Assembly: GCF_900104585.1 (NCBI RefSeq)
Contig: NZ_FNVX01000006.1
Location: 1,116,001 to 1,180,000 of the forward strand
DNA: 64,000 nucleotides
Source of the DNA: Bacteroides ihuae
Lineage (GTDB): Bacteria > Bacteroidota > Bacteroidia > Bacteroidales > Bacteroidaceae
Reading direction: 5' to 3'
Shown: positions 26,313-35,183 of the stretch, piece after piece
Position numbering within the stretch: the first letter of the stretch is position 1
How the letters are laid out: each line of letters opens with the position of its first letter
Notes under the pieces: model-generated
Told to the model about the DNA's origin: nothing
Databases searched by the model: none
What the model saw: the letters and a program-made list of their open reading frames with translations, nothing else
Made by a program: the position numbers and the translations under genes

Positions 26313-27982
26313 TTGTGCTGAGCTTTCAGAAGATCTTCATATTCATTCGAATTGAGAATTTCAGTAGCTCTAACCACACTCTTATTTGTGCTATTAATTA
26401 CTTGAAAATATTCGCTCATATTCCATAAATCGCGGGCAATCAGTGCTTTGAGCTGCACTTTTATGAGAGGCAATGATTTCTTATATTGAATTTCATCAAA
26501 TTTGATTTTCTCTTTATCGGCCAAATCTGTCATCTCTTTCAATATATCATCACTTACTTCAAAACTTTTATTGAAAGCTTCAAATTTATTATATTTTGCT
26601 AATAACTGCTTTCGATTATTTTCAATAAACTTCATGGTTGTTTTCAGAATAACGCCCTTAGCTGCCAAATTTTGGTGGTAACTTGTATATAGGGTTGTGT
26701 CAATCGGCACAAAATAATCGGGCATAATACCTCCTCCTCCGTATATTGTACGCTGGAGTTTCTTTGTCTTGCATTGTAATGAATCAGGAAAATGGATGCT
26801 ATCTGCGCTCGTCATCTCGCCATTGTTATAGCGGTTAATCAAATCTTCATTATAGGCCTCGAACTCTCCACCATTCTTTTCTGTTTCTGATTTATTGGTA
26901 TTCATGTTATAGGGCTTCTGGATGCAACGTCCTGCTGGAGTATAATACCGAGCTATAGTAAGACGAATCATTGACCCATCGGGCAGATCGATAGGCCTTT
27001 GCACCAATCCTTTGCCGAATGAACGACGGCCCACAACAAGACCTCTATCCCAATCTTGCACTGCACCGGTAACAATTTCACTGGCTGAAGCTGAAAACTC
27101 ATCTACAAGTACAATTAGGCGTCCATTACGGAAATCACCTGTGCCTTTGGCGAAAAATTCGCTTCTTTGTGAATTCCTTCCTTCCGTATATACGATAAGT
27201 TCTTTTTGTTCGAGAAACTCGTTGGCTAAGTCGATAGCTGCATTCAAGTATCCTCCACCGTTTCCTTGTAGGTCGAGTATAAGGTCTTTCATCCCTTTTT
27301 TCTGCAGCTCTTTCAATGATTTGTTAAATTCTTCGGCTGTGGTAGCACCGAATCGGTTGATGCGTATGTAACCAATCTTGGGCTGGATCATGTACGTGGC
27401 ATCTAAGCTATAAATTGGGATTTTATCTCTTTTTACAGTAAACATTAGAGGCTCTTTAATTCCTCTTCTTACGATCGTTAGATTTACCTTTGAATCTTTT
27501 GGTCCTCTTAAGCGGCTCATGATCTCTTCTGTGCTCATCTTTACGCCCGCAATAGCAGTGTCGTTAACCGCAACAATTCTATCTCCTGCCAAAATACCGA
27601 TTTTTTCCGACGGTCCGTTGCTTACGGGCTGGATAACAAATAGAGTGTCTTCACTCATGTTGAATTGTACTCCAATACCTTCAAAATTACCGACTAAAGG
27701 TTCATTCATTTTTTTAACTTCTTCAGCATCCGCATAAGTAGAATGAGGATCGAGCTGAGCCAGCATTTTGATAATAGCTTCTTCTACCAATTTGTTCTCA
27801 TCGACCTTATCTACATATAGATTTGTGATGGCAAATTGAGCCATTTGAAGTTTGCGCGAAGCTTCGGTTCCGTAGTTTTGTCCTACGGCAGTAGAAGTCG
27901 TTAGACTGCTAAACGTAATGAATGCAAAGAGGATAGTTTTTATTAATGTTGGGCTTAATAACCCGCTTTTCTTTTCTTTCAT
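26309..27982 (-). CDS. S41-family C-terminal processing protease
   Basis: 557 aa from the ATG at 27982 (MKEKKSGLL); an earlier in-frame start would lie inside coaD. Signal peptide, PDZ domain (GIGVQFNMSEDTLFVIQPV near 95-180), then the tail-specific protease core with the nucleophile in EFSASASEIV and the Lys in GRRSFGKGLVQRP. It cleaves periplasmic substrates from their C-terminus. Ten bases after coaD, in a parE-coaD-S41 run. Confidence 0.88.
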   Translation of the reverse strand: MKEKKSGLLSPTLIKTILFAFITFSSLTTSTAVGQNYGTEASRKLQMAQFAITNLYVDKVDENKLVEEAIIKMLAQLDPHSTYADAEEVKKMNEPLVGNFEGIGVQFNMSEDTLFVIQPVSNGPSEKIGILAGDRIVAVNDTAIAGVKMSTEEIMSRLRGPKDSKVNLTIVRRGIKEPLMFTVKRDKIPIYSLDATYMIQPKIGYIRINRFGATTAEEFNKSLKELQKKGMKDLILDLQGNGGGYLNAAIDLANEFLEQKELIVYTEGRNSQRSEFFAKGTGDFRNGRLIVLVDEFSASASEIVTGAVQDWDRGLVVGRRSFGKGLVQRPIDLPDGSMIRLTIARYYTPAGRCIQKPYNMNTNKSETEKNGGEFEAYNEDLINRYNNGEMTSADSIHFPDSLQCKTKKLQRTIYGGGGIMPDYFVPIDTTLYTSYHQNLAAKGVILKTTMKFIENNRKQLLAKYNKFEAFNKSFEVSDDILKEMTDLADKEKIKFDEIQYKKSLPLIKVQLKALIARDLWNMSEYFQVINSTNKSVVRATEILNSNEYEDLLKAQHN

Positions 27983-27992
27983 ATTTATTGTT

Positions 27993-28445
27993 TTATAATT
28001 CCATTCCTTCAGGGATGAATTGGCTGATATCTTTGTTGAAACTAAGAAGCTCGCGTACAATGGTAGAGCTAATGCAGGTTAGTTCGGGCTCAGTAAAGAG
28101 GAGAATGGTTTCAATGTCTGCCAGTTTGCGATTAACGTCGGCAATAGTTTCTTCGTATTCGAAATCTTTTACCGTACGAATACCACGAACGATGAACTTC
28201 GCATCTACTTGTTGTGCAAAGTCAATTGTCAAGCAGTCATAAGAGAGCACTTTAATGCGTGGCTCGTTCTTGTAGTACTTTCGAACCATGTCCACGCGCT
28301 TTTCTATGGGGAAATAAGTGTTTTTATTTTCATTAATACCTATTCCGATGACAATTTCATCCATGAAAGTGAGTGAACGGAGCACAACGGAGTGATGTCC
28401 GATGGTGAAAGGGTCGAATGTTCCCGGGAATATAGCTCTTTTCAT
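27993..28445 (-). CDS. coaD: Phosphopantetheine adenylyltransferase (CoaD)
   Basis: 150 aa from the ATG at 28445; a TTG three codons upstream is inside parE and unlikely. Nucleotidyltransferase motif FPGTFDPFTIGHH and the later RGIRTVKDFEYE loop are diagnostic. It makes dephospho-CoA from phosphopantetheine and ATP, the penultimate step of CoA synthesis. One base after the parE stop. Confidence 0.93.
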   Translation of the reverse strand: MKRAIFPGTFDPFTIGHHSVVLRSLTFMDEIVIGIGINENKNTYFPIEKRVDMVRKYYKNEPRIKVLSYDCLTIDFAQQVDAKFIVRGIRTVKDFEYEETIADVNRKLADIETILLFTEPELTCISSTIVRELLSFNKDISQFIPEGMEL

Positions 28446-28446
28446 G

Positions 28447-30309
28447 TTACGCAATATCTTCTTCTATAACCAGATTATCAATAATAAAGTTTTGCCTCTC
28501 CATGGTATTCTTACCCATGTAGAACTCAAGCAGTTCTTTTACTAAGTCATTTTTACGAAGCGAAACCTGTTCTAAGCGGATGTCTTTGCCAATAAAATGC
28601 CTGAACTCATCGGGAGAGATTTCTCCTAATCCTTTGAATCGAGTGATTTCTGGATTTGGTCCTAGTTCATCAATGGCTTTTATTCGCTCATCATCTGTAT
28701 AACAATAGATTGTTTTCTTCTTATTTCTGACACGGAATAGAGGTGTTTGTAGGATGTACACATGCCCTTTTTTTATCAAGTCTGGAAAGAACTGAAGAAA
28801 AAAGGTGATTAGTAATAGCCGGATGTGCATTCCGTCTACGTCGGCATCGGTAGCAACAATCACTTTGTTGTAGCGAAGTGCTTCAATTCCGTCTTCTATG
28901 TTCAGAGCTGCCTGAAGCAGATTAAATTCTTCATTCTCATAAACGATTTTCTTTGTTAGCCCGTAAGAGTTAAGGGGCTTACCTCGTAAACTGAATACAG
29001 CTTGTGTATTCACATCCCGGCTTTTTGTGATTGAACCGCTGGCAGAATCACCCTCAGTGATAAAGATGCTCGATTCTTCAAGGTCTTTGCCTTTACTGTC
29101 ATTCAGGTGAATTCGGCAGTCGCGCAACTTGCGGTTGTGCAAGTTTGCTTTTTTTGCTCGTTCCCGGGCTAGTTTCGTTACTCCGGCTATGGCCTTTCGT
29201 TCTTTTTCCGAATCCTGAATCTTTTGCAGCATGATATCGGACGTCTCGTGGTTGATGTGGAGGTAATTATCCAATTCTTTCTTCACGAAATCTCCGATAA
29301 ACTTGCTAACGGACAGGCCATCAGGAGAAATATCTTTTGAACCAAGTTTTGTTTTTGTTTGCGATTCAAACACTGGTTCTTCCACTTTGATGCTTATGGC
29401 TGCCACGATGCCGCTACGAATATCGGCATAATCAAAGTTTTTAGAGAAGTACTCTTTGATGGTTTTACTCAACGCTTCACGGAAAGCAGTTAGGTGCGTT
29501 CCACCTTGTGTGGTGTGTTGTCCATTTACAAATGAATAATATTCCTCTCCGTATTGGTTGCTGTGAGTCAATACCAATTCTATATCATCGCCTTTTAAGT
29601 GGATGATGGGATAGAGTGGATCGGTCGTCATATTCTCATTCAGCAAGTCAACTAACCCGTTGCGTGAGTGAAAGCGCTTTCCGTTAAAAATGATGCTTAA
29701 TCCTGAATTGAGAAATACGTAATTCTTTAGTAGTGGCTCAATGTATTCTCTTTGATATTGATAGTCTTTAAATATACTATTGTCAGGGATAAACTCGGTT
29801 AAAGTTCCATTATCCTCCTCGGTAGTTTCGATAGGAGATTCTTCGATAATATTTCCCTGATCATACTGTACGGCTTTCATTTCTCCTTCTCGGAAGCTGC
29901 ATACTTTGAAATAGCTAGACAATGCATTCACGGCTTTGATACCCACTCCGTTCAAGCCGACTGACTTTTTGAATGCTTTAGAGTCATATTTTCCTCCGGT
30001 ATTCATCTTAGAAGAAACATCGACTACTTTACCCAGCGGAATACCGCGGCCATGATCGCGAACAGTCACTTTCCCTTCAGTTACAGTGACTTCAATCGTT
30101 TTGCCGTAGCCCATCATATATTCGTCAATGGAATTGTCCATCGCCTCTTTGAGAAGGACGTAGATACCGTCATCCGAATGTGAGCCATCCCCTAATTTTC
30201 CGATATACATACCAGGGCGACGGCGGATGTGCTCTTTCCAATCGAGTGTCCTGATATTGTCTTCAGTATAAGAAACTTCTTGTTGCTTTTCTTTATAAAT
30301 TTCTTCCAT
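28447..30309 (-). CDS. parE: DNA topoisomerase IV subunit B (ParE)
   Basis: 620 aa type IIA topoisomerase B subunit: GHKL ATPase (KEAMDNSIDEYMMGYG, DHGRGIPLG, GLNGVGIKAVNALS), transducer domain, and TOPRIM with FITEGDSASGS and ATDADVDGMHIR. Length and the RRPGMYIGKLG start favour ParE over GyrB. The parC partner is not in the window; GyrB is the alternative name. Confidence 0.88.
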   Translation of the reverse strand: MEEIYKEKQQEVSYTEDNIRTLDWKEHIRRRPGMYIGKLGDGSHSDDGIYVLLKEAMDNSIDEYMMGYGKTIEVTVTEGKVTVRDHGRGIPLGKVVDVSSKMNTGGKYDSKAFKKSVGLNGVGIKAVNALSSYFKVCSFREGEMKAVQYDQGNIIEESPIETTEEDNGTLTEFIPDNSIFKDYQYQREYIEPLLKNYVFLNSGLSIIFNGKRFHSRNGLVDLLNENMTTDPLYPIIHLKGDDIELVLTHSNQYGEEYYSFVNGQHTTQGGTHLTAFREALSKTIKEYFSKNFDYADIRSGIVAAISIKVEEPVFESQTKTKLGSKDISPDGLSVSKFIGDFVKKELDNYLHINHETSDIMLQKIQDSEKERKAIAGVTKLARERAKKANLHNRKLRDCRIHLNDSKGKDLEESSIFITEGDSASGSITKSRDVNTQAVFSLRGKPLNSYGLTKKIVYENEEFNLLQAALNIEDGIEALRYNKVIVATDADVDGMHIRLLLITFFLQFFPDLIKKGHVYILQTPLFRVRNKKKTIYCYTDDERIKAIDELGPNPEITRFKGLGEISPDEFRHFIGKDIRLEQVSLRKNDLVKELLEFYMGKNTMERQNFIIDNLVIEEDIA

Positions 30310-30351
30310 AAATAAATACTGTACTCTTTGGCTTTAGTTTTCTTGGGCCTT

Positions 30352-31488
30352 TTAATTGATCTTCTTCATGAATGCACGACGGCGCTTGTGCTGCTCTGTT
30401 TTAAAGTATTCCCATTGAGCTTGTACCTTTCCATTTAGCTCAAGTTCAGGGTTGCTTTCCGCAAAGATAAAACCTAATTTTTTATAAACAGGAATTAAGT
30501 CGGAAAATAACAGAGCATTAACGCCTTTATTCTGATATTCAGGTTTTACAGCAACCAACAGCAAATCTAACATTTTGGCTCTATGCTTCATAAACAGTGC
30601 TTTAAATAAATAGTACCATCCAAAAGGAAGCATTCTACCTTTCGCTTTCTGTAAGGCAACTGAAAGAGATGGCATCGATATTCCTACGCAAATAAGTTTG
30701 TCTTCTTGATCGGTAATCAGGGTTACCATACGCAGGTCGACGATTGGAAGATACATTTTTACGTATTGATTGATTTGTCCTTGTGAAAGGGGGGAGTATC
30801 CGTATAGTGGACTATAAGCTTCATTCATAAGCTCAAAGATAGCCTGCCCATATTCCTCGGATAATTTCTTTGCAGAAGTGTATTTTTTAATCTTCAGATT
30901 GTATTTTCGTTGAACTAAATCGGATATGCGCTGATGTTTTTCCGGCACTGACTCCGGTATGTATATTTTATATTCCATCCAGTCGGCATCTTTTACGTAT
31001 CCAAGCTTCTCCATGTGTTGGGGGTAATAAGGATAATTATAGGTCGTTGCCATGGTGCTCAACTGATCGAATCCTTCAATAAGCATTCCTTCTGCATCAA
31101 AATCGGTAAAACCAAGTGGACCTTGTATCGCTTCCATCCCTCTTTCCTTCCCCCATTCTTCTACAGCTTTTAGCAATGCCGATGACACCTCTATGTCATC
31201 AATAAAATCTATCCAACCAAAGCGGACTTCTTTCTTATTCCAAACGCTATTTGCCTTCTTATTTATGATAGCGGCTACGCGTCCTGCTAACTGTCCGTCT
31301 TTATAGGCTAAAAAATAATCTGCCTCACAAAACTTGAATGCTGCGTTTTTTTTCTTGTTGAACGTGTTCAACATATCGTCATACAGATCGGGAACAGAAA
31401 AAGGATTTTTCTTGTAAAGTTCGTAATTGAGGCGAATAAACTTCTTTAGTTCGTTTTTATCTGATACTTTTTTTATGATTATAGCCAT
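30352..31488 (-). CDS. GNAT-like acyltransferase-related protein, function unknown
   Basis: 378 aa. The N-terminal part (about 1-150) resembles a GNAT fold (FLAYKDGQLAGRVAAIINKKAN, FGWIDFIDD), and the C-terminal part (190-378) a second degenerate GNAT unit with LLVAVKPEYQNKGVNALLFSDL, the acetyl-CoA loop pattern. This double-GNAT protein is widespread in Bacteroidetes with no known substrate that I can name. It follows the antiporter gene by 42 bases on the same strand. Confidence 0.7.
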   Translation of the reverse strand: MAIIIKKVSDKNELKKFIRLNYELYKKNPFSVPDLYDDMLNTFNKKKNAAFKFCEADYFLAYKDGQLAGRVAAIINKKANSVWNKKEVRFGWIDFIDDIEVSSALLKAVEEWGKERGMEAIQGPLGFTDFDAEGMLIEGFDQLSTMATTYNYPYYPQHMEKLGYVKDADWMEYKIYIPESVPEKHQRISDLVQRKYNLKIKKYTSAKKLSEEYGQAIFELMNEAYSPLYGYSPLSQGQINQYVKMYLPIVDLRMVTLITDQEDKLICVGISMPSLSVALQKAKGRMLPFGWYYLFKALFMKHRAKMLDLLLVAVKPEYQNKGVNALLFSDLIPVYKKLGFIFAESNPELELNGKVQAQWEYFKTEQHKRRRAFMKKIN

Positions 31489-31530
31489 GATTGTATTTCT
31501 ATTTGTGGGATAAAATTATAACTCTTTTTA

Positions 31531-32490
31531 TTAAGCCATATAGATAAGTGCAGCAGTGTAGGCTACATAGCATAAAATAAGAATGCTTCCTTCTATTCTC
31601 GTGATGGTTCGTTTTGCGAAAAATAGGCCAAATAACCATAACAAGATGCCTGATGCGACAAGAGTCAATAAGTCTAAATTATTAATACCGCTTAAGTGGA
31701 GCGGTGTGATGGTGGCACTGCATCCCAATACAAAAAATATATTGAAGAGGTTACTGCCAATGACATTTCCAATCGCAATCTCGGGGTTCTTCTTCAGAGC
31801 CGCAACAATTGATGTGGCTAACTCGGGTAGGGAAGTTCCTCCCGCAACTAATGTTAATCCTATAACCGATTCGCTTACACCTAGTCCACGTGCAATACCG
31901 CTGGCTCCTTCGACAAACCATTGCCCGCCAAAAATAAGTGCGCAGAACCCACCAATGATATAGAGTGTCGATTTCAATATAGATATTTGCTTAACCTCTT
32001 CTTCGTTGCTAGTCTCCGTGTGATTGTTTGAAGCGATGGCAAACGTATATCCCAAGAAGATGATAAAAAAGCAAAGCATAATCAAACCGTCTGTTATGCT
32101 CAAGACGTTATCTTCACTTTTATTGAGGAAGACATCGTTGGCACATATCAATAAGATGATAGAAGAAAGAATGCATAGTGGTATTTCTTTACGAAGCGTG
32201 TTACGGGTAATTACGATTGGTGCAAATAGAGCTGTGCACCCTACTATCATTAGCGTATTGAATATATTGCTACCAATAACATTCCCTATGGCAATATTCG
32301 CACTGCCTTTCAGAGAAGAAGAGACACTCACTGCAAGTTCCGGAGCTGAAGTCCCAAAAGCCACAATAGTCAATCCGATGACGATAGAAGGTATCTTAAA
32401 ACGTTTGGCAATGGAAGCTGCGCCGTCTGTCAAGCCGTTAGCTCCCAAGAGTATTAGGAGCAAGCCTCCAATGAGAAGTAGTATGTTCAT
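31531..32490 (-). CDS. CaCA-family calcium/sodium antiporter (YrbG-like)
   Basis: 319 aa from the ATG at 32490. Two inverted alpha-repeats are clear: FGTSAPELAVSVSSSLKG with IAIGNVIGSNIFNTL, and GGTSLPELATSIVAALKK with IAIGNVIGSNLFNIF. Each is surrounded by about five membrane segments. The Glu in each PEL motif coordinates the ion. It exchanges cytoplasmic Ca2+ for Na+ or H+. Confidence 0.9.
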   Translation of the reverse strand: MNILLLIGGLLLILLGANGLTDGAASIAKRFKIPSIVIGLTIVAFGTSAPELAVSVSSSLKGSANIAIGNVIGSNIFNTLMIVGCTALFAPIVITRNTLRKEIPLCILSSIILLICANDVFLNKSEDNVLSITDGLIMLCFFIIFLGYTFAIASNNHTETSNEEEVKQISILKSTLYIIGGFCALIFGGQWFVEGASGIARGLGVSESVIGLTLVAGGTSLPELATSIVAALKKNPEIAIGNVIGSNLFNIFFVLGCSATITPLHLSGINNLDLLTLVASGILLWLFGLFFAKRTITRIEGSILILCYVAYTAALIYMA

Positions 32491-32512
32491 AGATTCTTTT
32501 ATAATTAGTGTG

Positions 32513-32520
32513 CAAATATA
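32513..32520 (-). promoter_or_regulatory. Candidate -7 element of the antiporter gene
   Basis: Minus-strand TATATTTG, a full match to TAnnTTTG, 23 bases before the antiporter ATG. No -33 TTTG at the usual distance. Bases 32521-32691 hold no gene I can support. Confidence 0.45.
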
Positions 32521-32691
32521 ATGCTTACAAATCGAAATTTCTTCAATTTTGTTCGCCAAATGGGTATTCGGATGTTTATTTGCGACTAATGGGTTATCTT
32601 TTATCTGATAAAACTTGGGGAGGAAGTGTCACCGAAATTTAAGAGGTGGTCAGTTTTTTATGTGCTAAACTCAATGATTGGCTAAAGTTGG

Positions 32692-32772
32692 CTATCCCAC
32701 TCTATCTCTGGATGTAATAAATGATAAAGTTAGGCCTAGACTTAGAGTCAACAGTAAATACACTTTTTTCAT
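32692..32772 (-). pseudogene. Truncated copy of the Tai4-like immunity lipoprotein
   Basis: Twenty-six codons plus stop. The first 22 or so codons are nearly identical at DNA level to the start of the intact lipoprotein at 34578-34979 (MKKVYLLL-LSLGLTLS then a TSRD segment), but the lipobox Cys has become Phe (LSF instead of LSC) and the frame stops after SRDRVG. It occupies the same place after a 251-aa gene as the intact gene does in the other unit, so it is the decayed twin left by a tandem duplication. Confidence 0.8.
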
Positions 32773-32917
32773 AATGTTTCTTTTTAATTAAATCTACATA
32801 AACATAATCTGTATACGTATGAACTTGCACCATAGCTCTTCCCATAAATGTTTGTTCCGTGATAGGATGATGCATGTCCCAAATCTGCGGATAGTTATCC
32901 TCATAATATATTCTCAA

Positions 32918-32949
32918 TAATGAGGGATACCATATAGTATCCCTCATTA
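32918..32949. repeat. Perfect 13-bp inverted repeat, an insertion in one duplicate
   Basis: Arms 32918-32930 (TAATGAGGGATAC) and 32937-32949 pair perfectly around a six-base loop. The surrounding spacer is otherwise alignable with the spacer at 35120-35183 in the sister unit, which lacks about 60 bases here. So this hairpin is an insertion into one copy (or a deletion from the other). It has no T-run and is not a standard terminator. Confidence 0.6.
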
Positions 32950-33020
32950 CTAAATGAATTAGTCTATTCTAATGTTATAATCCTGCCTTTAGAGTATCTA
33001 ATATGGGAGGCTGGATCTCG

Positions 33021-33776
33021 CTATTTTTTTAGATTTATATCTAAATGAATAATACAATTCAAGATGTATTTAGGAACTTTGATAGTAGCATCTATTTTAC
33101 TTTCCGCAAGAAAAGTTTTCTTATTTGCAGCATACACTTCCTCAACACTTATACAATCTATGAAAACGGAATAGGGCTTAAGCAGCTTATCCAAATCCGA
33201 GTTTAATCGCGATTCAGCAAGTATTTTTTCTAACTCTCTATATTGCGTGATAGTACCTTTCATTCCGAATCTTTTCGTATATTGCTCCGTAACTTCAATT
33301 GCTAAATCGCCACTACTGAGCAGCATTAAAGACATATACCGCATCTTACTTAAATCAAACTCTTTCGACGATTCTTTCAAGATTAAACGCAAAGCTTCCA
33401 TCTGTTGGCGATAGGTCATTTTATAATATGATGCTTTATGTTCTATCAGTTTTTCGCCTATGGCACTTGTATCGGATGAACAGGCAATAGGAGTCAAAGA
33501 ACTTTTATAAAAATCATCATATTCAAGTTTCAGAGAAACCCTCCCGCTATTTTTATTTTCTATAAGAATACATGATAAACCGGAGGTATCTTTTCCTGCA
33601 ACAAGGAAATACTCCTTTTTCCTGTATTCCAAAGAAAATGTTTCATATGGAATAGTTTTTGATACTACAATAGTATCTGCTTGTGCATTCCCAATAAAAG
33701 TCGCAGAGTTGGAACTTCTTGTCCTGTCACATGCAGATAATGAAAGTATAGAAAATAATATAATTTCAGTTTTCAT
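33021..33776 (-). CDS. Lipoprotein of the toxin array, copy A (possible immunity factor)
   Basis: 251 aa lipoprotein, lipobox LSAC (Cys16). No domain recognised; a mainly beta/charged N-terminal half and a helical segment with MTYRQQMEALRLILKESSKE. By hand count it is about 82 percent identical to the 251-aa protein at 35184-35939. It starts 12 bases after the stop of the Tae4-like toxin tip, exactly as the other copy follows a toxin relic. That position, downstream of a toxin tip, suggests an immunity or accessory protein, but no function is known. Confidence 0.7.
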   Translation of the reverse strand: MKTEIILFSILSLSACDRTRSSNSATFIGNAQADTIVVSKTIPYETFSLEYRKKEYFLVAGKDTSGLSCILIENKNSGRVSLKLEYDDFYKSSLTPIACSSDTSAIGEKLIEHKASYYKMTYRQQMEALRLILKESSKEFDLSKMRYMSLMLLSSGDLAIEVTEQYTKRFGMKGTITQYRELEKILAESRLNSDLDKLLKPYSVFIDCISVEEVYAANKKTFLAESKIDATIKVPKYILNCIIHLDINLKK

Positions 33777-33788
33777 TTTATTCTGATT

Positions 33789-34493
33789 TTAATGCCACAC
33801 ATATGTTGTTGTTGGATATATTTCATGAGCAGGTTCACGGCGATAAATAACATCCAAGTGCCCCGTAATTCCATGTCTGAAACCATTTGTCTGATAAATT
33901 ACTCCATTCTTAATATTGTTGCTATTTGCTAACAAAGTAGGAGCACCCCAAATTTTAGAAAGATAACTTTCCATTTGTTTTGCATTAATAAAATAATATT
34001 TACCATCCCCTCCTTTATAAGCGCTAGCAACACCTTTCGGTATTTCAAAACCACCATAATTAAGAGCCCTGCTCAATCTCGCAGCACAAGTGTTTTGAAA
34101 TTGTTCTGGGTTATTTTTAGCCCATTCTCCTAAAGGGCCGCCAATATATTCATAAAAAGATGCAGAAGATTCGTAATTTGTTTGACTCTTCTCATAAACG
34201 TCAAAAATCTTTTTTAGCTGCTTTTTGGTAAAATGGTTATGCATCATATCATTGAACATCATTGAGAATGCTCCCGTAATAGCTCCATTGGCAAATTTTC
34301 CACCGCCCAGTTCCGCCACAGTCCCGGAGATGACTGAATTTGCAGCTATCTTTCCGGCTTTGCTCCAATTTTGACCAACAGTCTCACCTCCTACAACAGA
34401 TACCGCTCCGCCTAGAAAGCCATGCATCATGTTGCCACCACGTATGCCCTCTAGCCATGCCTGAGAAAAAGAATGCTTAAACAATCGTTCCAA
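33789..34493 (-). CDS. Orphan Rhs-type toxin tip with Tae4-like amidase domain
   Basis: 234 aa if a TTG at 34493 is the start. Residues 10-85 carry the glycine-rich pre-toxin region of Bacteroidetes Rhs proteins (IRGGNMMHGFLGGAVS, GGGKFANGAITGAFSMMF). Residues about 110-234 match the Tae4 peptidoglycan amidase pattern: catalytic Cys136 in NTCAARLSRALN and His212 in GHLDV, with a C-terminal YVWH. The reading frame stays open upstream to 34577, directly behind the in-frame TAA of the Tai4-like gene, without an ATG. It thus looks like a displaced cassette tip lacking its carrier; Tae4 enzymes cut peptide cross-links in the periplasm of target cells. Confidence 0.75.
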   Translation of the reverse strand: MERLFKHSFSQAWLEGIRGGNMMHGFLGGAVSVVGGETVGQNWSKAGKIAANSVISGTVAELGGGKFANGAITGAFSMMFNDMMHNHFTKKQLKKIFDVYEKSQTNYESSASFYEYIGGPLGEWAKNNPEQFQNTCAARLSRALNYGGFEIPKGVASAYKGGDGKYYFINAKQMESYLSKIWGAPTLLANSNNIKNGVIYQTNGFRHGITGHLDVIYRREPAHEIYPTTTYVWH

Positions 34494-34577
34494 AAATGGG
34501 CCTCCACCGGATGCAAATGACAGAAAACTGCCTACAGCTCCCCAAAAACCTCCGGTAAATGTTGACTTGGTCCTATA

Positions 34578-34979
34578 TTACTTATGATTATATTCATCAA
34601 GTATATATTTATCAAGGCTTTTTATAAAACTGTCAAATTCATTATTCTTTGTGTATTCCATGCTTTGGAAAAAAATGCTTTTAGTCTTTTCATCTTCATA
34701 ATATGTGTCTTTGTATGTGATTTTACTTACGAAATCTTTAGCCAAACTATCAATCTTTAAATATACTTTTAGATCATAACGGCTCAATTCAACGTATAAG
34801 GCAGCAGAATTATCGAATTTCTCAAATTCGATTTCCGGATATCCCCGAGAAATGCATTTATAAATAAATAGCTCTTTAAGCATCTCCCGATTCTTATCAG
34901 GTTCAACGCTATCTCTGGATGTAGTACATGATAAAGTTAGGCCTAGACTTAGAATCAACAGTAAATACACTTTTTTCAT
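34578..34979 (-). CDS. Tai4-like immunity lipoprotein
   Basis: 133 aa from the ATG at 34979 (MKKVYLLL); lipobox TLSC, lipidated Cys near residue 18. The mature part follows the Tai4 immunity pattern as I recall it: an early Cys-Ile-x(3)-YP (CISRGYP), then DNSAALYVELSRYDL, then IDSLAKDFV and a C-terminal helix. Tai4 blocks the Tae4 amidase in the periplasm. It lies just upstream, not downstream, of the Tae4-like tip and in the same frame, separated by one stop codon. The longer in-frame opening upstream of the ATG is the spacer, not coding. Confidence 0.7.
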   Translation of the reverse strand: MKKVYLLLILSLGLTLSCTTSRDSVEPDKNREMLKELFIYKCISRGYPEIEFEKFDNSAALYVELSRYDLKVYLKIDSLAKDFVSKITYKDTYYEDEKTKSIFFQSMEYTKNNEFDSFIKSLDKYILDEYNHK

Positions 34980-35183
34980 AATGTTTATTTTTGATGATAT
35001 TTCCATCAATATAATCTCTATATATACATGCGAACTTGCCATAGTCCTTCCCATAAGTGTTTGTTCCATAATAGAGTGATACATGTCTTCATGTCCCAAA
35101 TCTGTTAAGATCGTTATCCTCATAATATATTCTCATATAATAATCCTGCCTTTAGGGTATCTAATATGGGAGGCTGGATCTCG

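Noticed and set aside
32702..32947. 81-codon open frame across the spacer and truncated gene of the toxin array
   Set aside because: Its first codons are the arm of the perfect hairpin, it overlaps the truncated Tai4-like copy in another frame, and the matching spacer in the sister unit is frameshifted. It is more likely a spacer than a gene.
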